From positions 18,471-82,470 of the forward strand of contig CAZUZO010000002.1 of NCBI GenBank assembly GCA_964624765.1: a DNA stretch of 64,000 bases. Direction: 5' to 3'. Below the pieces are notes generated by a model, which had not been told where the DNA came from, made no database searches, and saw only the letters and a list, made by a program, of their open reading frames with translations. Of this stretch, positions 61,782-64,000 are shown in pieces. A program made the translations under genes and the position numbers. The first letter of the stretch is position 1; the number at the start of each line of letters is the position of its first letter. The stretch comes from JAGTVB01 sp964624765. GTDB taxonomy: Bacteria; Pseudomonadota; Gammaproteobacteria; HK1.

Positions 61782-62878
61782 ATTGTGGCACCCGCCTGTT
61801 CGCCATCCTGCTCAAGGAGGTGCGCCAGCTGCGGCGTGACCGCCTTACGTTCGGCATGATCGTGGGCATTCCCTTGTTGCAGATCCTGCTGTTTGGCTAC
61901 GCGATCAACACCGACGTACGCCACCTGCGAGCCGCCGTCGCGGATCAAGCCGATACCTCCCTGTCACGCACGTTGATCGCCGATACGCAAGCCTCACAGG
62001 TGGTGGACATCATCGCCCAGGTGAGTAGCCCCCAAGAGCTGGAGCGTCTCTTGCGCCGTGGTGAGATCGCCGTCGGGATCTACGTGCCAGCAGATTTTGG
62101 CCGGCGCCTGCAGCAAACGGATCGCACTGCCGCCCAACTGCTGGTGGATGGTTCGGATCCCGTGATTCTGGCGACCGCACGTCAGCTCACGGCCCTGGAC
62201 ATGCGCTACGATTCCCAACCCAAGCCGGCCGAGCGCGCTGCGGTTTACGAGCTACGCAACTTCTACAATCCGGAACGCCGTTCGGCAGTTAATATCGTCC
62301 CCGGCCTCATCGGCGTCATCCTGACCATGACCATGGTGCTGTTCACCGCCGTGGCTATCGTCCGCGAGCGCGAACGCGGAAATCTCGAGTTACTAATCAA
62401 CACGCCGATCAAGACGGTTGAGTTGATGGTCGGCAAGATACTGCCCTACGTGGTGATCGGGCTGGTGCAGGTCACTTTGATTCTCGTGCTCGGAGTGGTG
62501 CTATTCGGAGTACCCATCCAGGGTAAGGTGGGAGACGTCTATTTCGCGGCATCGGTGTTCATCGCCGCCAATCTGAGCCTCGGTCTGGTCATATCCACGC
62601 TCGCCCAAACGCAGTTTCAAGCCATGCAGATGACCTTCTTTTTCTTCTTGCCTTCGATCCTGTTGTCCGGCTTCATGTTTCCGTTCGATGGCATGCCGCG
62701 TCCGGCGCAGTTGATCGCTGAGTTCCTGCCCCTCACCCACTTCGTGCGGCTGATACGTGGCATCATGCTTCGCGGCGCCGGGGTCTCGGATCTGTCTTAC
62801 GATCTGTTAGCCTTGGGGATTTTCCTGGTGGTGGCGTTGTCGATCGCCGTGATGCGATTCCGCAAGCGCCTCGATTGA
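61778..62878 (+). CDS. ABC-2 type permease, YbhS/YbhR-like
   Basis: 366 residues. One N-terminal helix (TFGMIVGIPLLQILLFGYAI), a large periplasmic domain (about 40-175) and five C-terminal helices with RERERGNLELLINTPI and LSGFMFPFDGMPRPAQLIAEFLPLTHFVR, typical of YbhS/YbhR. The ATG overlaps the ATPase stop. Only one permease is present, so a homodimer is likely, unlike the YbhS/YbhR pair in E. coli. Substrates of this type include toxic organic cations. Confidence 0.93.
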   Translation: MNCGTRLFAILLKEVRQLRRDRLTFGMIVGIPLLQILLFGYAINTDVRHLRAAVADQADTSLSRTLIADTQASQVVDIIAQVSSPQELERLLRRGEIAVGIYVPADFGRRLQQTDRTAAQLLVDGSDPVILATARQLTALDMRYDSQPKPAERAAVYELRNFYNPERRSAVNIVPGLIGVILTMTMVLFTAVAIVRERERGNLELLINTPIKTVELMVGKILPYVVIGLVQVTLILVLGVVLFGVPIQGKVGDVYFAASVFIAANLSLGLVISTLAQTQFQAMQMTFFFFLPSILLSGFMFPFDGMPRPAQLIAEFLPLTHFVRLIRGIMLRGAGVSDLSYDLLALGIFLVVALSIAVMRFRKRLD

Positions 62879-62895
62879 GCAAGAACCGCGATCCG

Positions 62896-63108
62896 TCACT
62901 GGGACACCTTACCGGCGATGCCGATGACCTCATGGCCTGGGGGGCCATGACCTCTCGGGCCCATGACGGGTTTCTTATCCAATAGGTCGGGCCTGTCCGA
63001 ACTCACAATGCGCTCGATCACCACGTTCTTGCAACGCAGCCACGCCTCGAAGTGTTCACCACACTCGACGTGCGGTTTATCCGCAAATAGGTTTCTCATC
63101 GTCGCCAT
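62896..63108 (-). CDS. Small protein resembling the N-terminus of a cupin protein
   Basis: 70 residues from the ATG at 63108 with GGAGGT 5 nt upstream. The N-terminal MRNLFADKPHVECGEHFEAW, then NVVIERIVSSD, recalls the start of small cupin proteins, but the beta-barrel part is missing and the rest (PVMGPRGHGPPGHEVIGIAG) does not match. It may be a truncated relic or a short unrelated protein. It converges on the exporter operon. Low certainty. Confidence 0.4.
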   Translation of the reverse strand: MATMRNLFADKPHVECGEHFEAWLRCKNVVIERIVSSDRPDLLDKKPVMGPRGHGPPGHEVIGIAGKVSQ

Positions 63109-63326
63109 TGGCACCTCCAGGGCGTTTCACACGTGCCCTCTATCCTCCCGTTTGGCATCACTTTTCCTAACAACAGAACCCGTCATGGTTCGAGACTCGG
63201 CTGTTGCCGCTAAAGCCCATCGCCATGCTGCTGAATAAAGCGTTCTAGGAGATGAGAATCTCACTCCTCCACCCTGGACGGCCCTTTCCGAGCCGGGGTT
63301 TTGCTTCGACGTCGCGCCATTAGGTA

Positions 63327-63720
63327 TTGCGCATCCCGCTGGCCGCCGTGCGAGCGCTGTTGGCGCTGCAGCGCCTTTCGCCCACAACCCAAGCGTATTG
63401 GGCGCAGGCAACGCAACTTCATCGAAAACTCAAGGGCCCATCCCATCGGGTGCAAACCGCGGTCGTCGATTTCGCCGACCACCTCCATCGTGCGAGCCCG
63501 CGGGTCGAAAACTTCAATGGCCGACTGCGCCGGTATTTCTTTCTGCACCGTCAGCTCGGGCCGCGTTACCTGGACCTGCTGCGCTTCTTCTTTAATCACC
63601 ATCCCTTCCAGCGCAGCCAACGGCCAAAGCGGGTGGGAAAAACACCGGCTGAGTGACTGACCGGGCAGAGCCATCCGCACTGGCTCGAGTTCCTCGGCTT
63701 CACACGCTTTAAGCGTGCAC
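63327..63720 (+). pseudogene. Transposase C-terminal remnant with an in-frame stop
   Basis: From about 63490 the frame reads VENFNGRLRRYFFLHRQLG, then YLDLLRFFFNHHPFQRSQRP and VGKTPAE, followed by TGA at 63654 and, still in frame, LTGQSHPHWLEFLGFTRF. This is the C-terminus of an insertion-sequence transposase, recalling proteins that read SSVVENLNSRLRNYF and NHRRFLRSERPERVGKSPAELLTG. The stop replaces one leucine. The 5' part is not recognisable, and no inverted repeat ends were found. Non-functional. Confidence 0.75.
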
Positions 63721-64000
63721 CCCAGCCCGCATAGCTCACCCATCTTACCAGCCAATCTTTGCCTCCTCTTGCCCTTGTAAGGGTAGCCTCCCCCTTGCGC
63801 TTGTTACTCAAAATGGGCCCTTTCTGAACCATGCCGTTTTCCTGGAGGCGTCGCAGGAAAGTTGCTGATTAAGTTCTCCCGCGCCGGCGACCGTGAAGGT
63901 GCCCTGCAGGTTCTAAGCAGCACCGGGACTGATACCACCGGCTATGCCAGAGCCCTGTCTAATGGGTAATCGTGCCCCCTTCTGATGGGGACGTTGTGGT

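Overview
The window reads as chromosome of a gammaproteobacterium of moderately high GC. The evidence is gene order and content: lnt-corC-ybeY-ybeZ-miaB, ftsY-ftsE-ftsX, rsmD-coaD-ferredoxin-mutM, hspQ, prfC and an Slp lipoprotein. A proteobacterial phosphoribulokinase homologue and CobS/CobT hint at a Chromatiales-like or related lineage, but I cannot fix the genus. No rRNA, tRNA or CRISPR array was seen.

Layout. 1-1.3 kb: egtB, cut by the left edge. 1.3-2.9 kb: gene-poor, with a nested palindrome. 2.9-7 kb: RND efflux adaptor and pump. 7-13.3 kb: MEKHLA protein, DUF4139 protein, radical SAM protein, a coiled-coil/membrane pair and a PilZ protein. 13.6-19.3 kb: hspQ and the lnt-to-miaB cluster. 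20-24.4 kb: a phosphoribulokinase-like protein with altered catalytic residues, then cobS and cobT. 25-28 kb: ABC exporter, HAD phosphatase, moaD. 28-33.5 kb: a kinase with a cyclic-nucleotide-binding domain, a glycine-rich membrane protein, transglutaminase, N-formylglutamate amidohydrolase family and thioredoxin-HEAT proteins. 33.5-41.7 kb: ftsXEY, two M16 peptidases, rsmD, coaD, ferredoxin, mutM. 42.4-49 kb: slp, nucleoside transporter, prfC, a decayed integron-type integrase and a glycine-zipper protein. 49.7-59 kb: a beta-oxidation operon headed by an acyltransferase/hydrolase/acyl-CoA ligase fusion. 59.8-62.9 kb: HlyD-ABC exporter. 63 kb: a truncated small gene and a dead transposase.

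The most distinctive feature is intergenic. About a dozen small palindromic elements, in two related families (A and B), lie at gene boundaries. Intact copies have 16-19 bp terminal inverted repeats, and several are flanked by identical T-N-A trinucleotides (TGA/TGA, TCA/TCA, TTA/TTA), as expected for a 3-bp target duplication. In three places the flanking TGA is the stop codon of the upstream gene. One chimeric copy exactly fills the gap between the stop codons of two convergent genes. This suggests non-autonomous transposable elements that home to stop codons and may act as terminators. A third dispersed repeat (C) carries the core GCCGAAACGATGACC.

The other leading observation is the phosphoribulokinase paralogue: the P-loop glycine, the catalytic aspartate and the metal-binding glutamate are all replaced, while the distal active-site residues remain.
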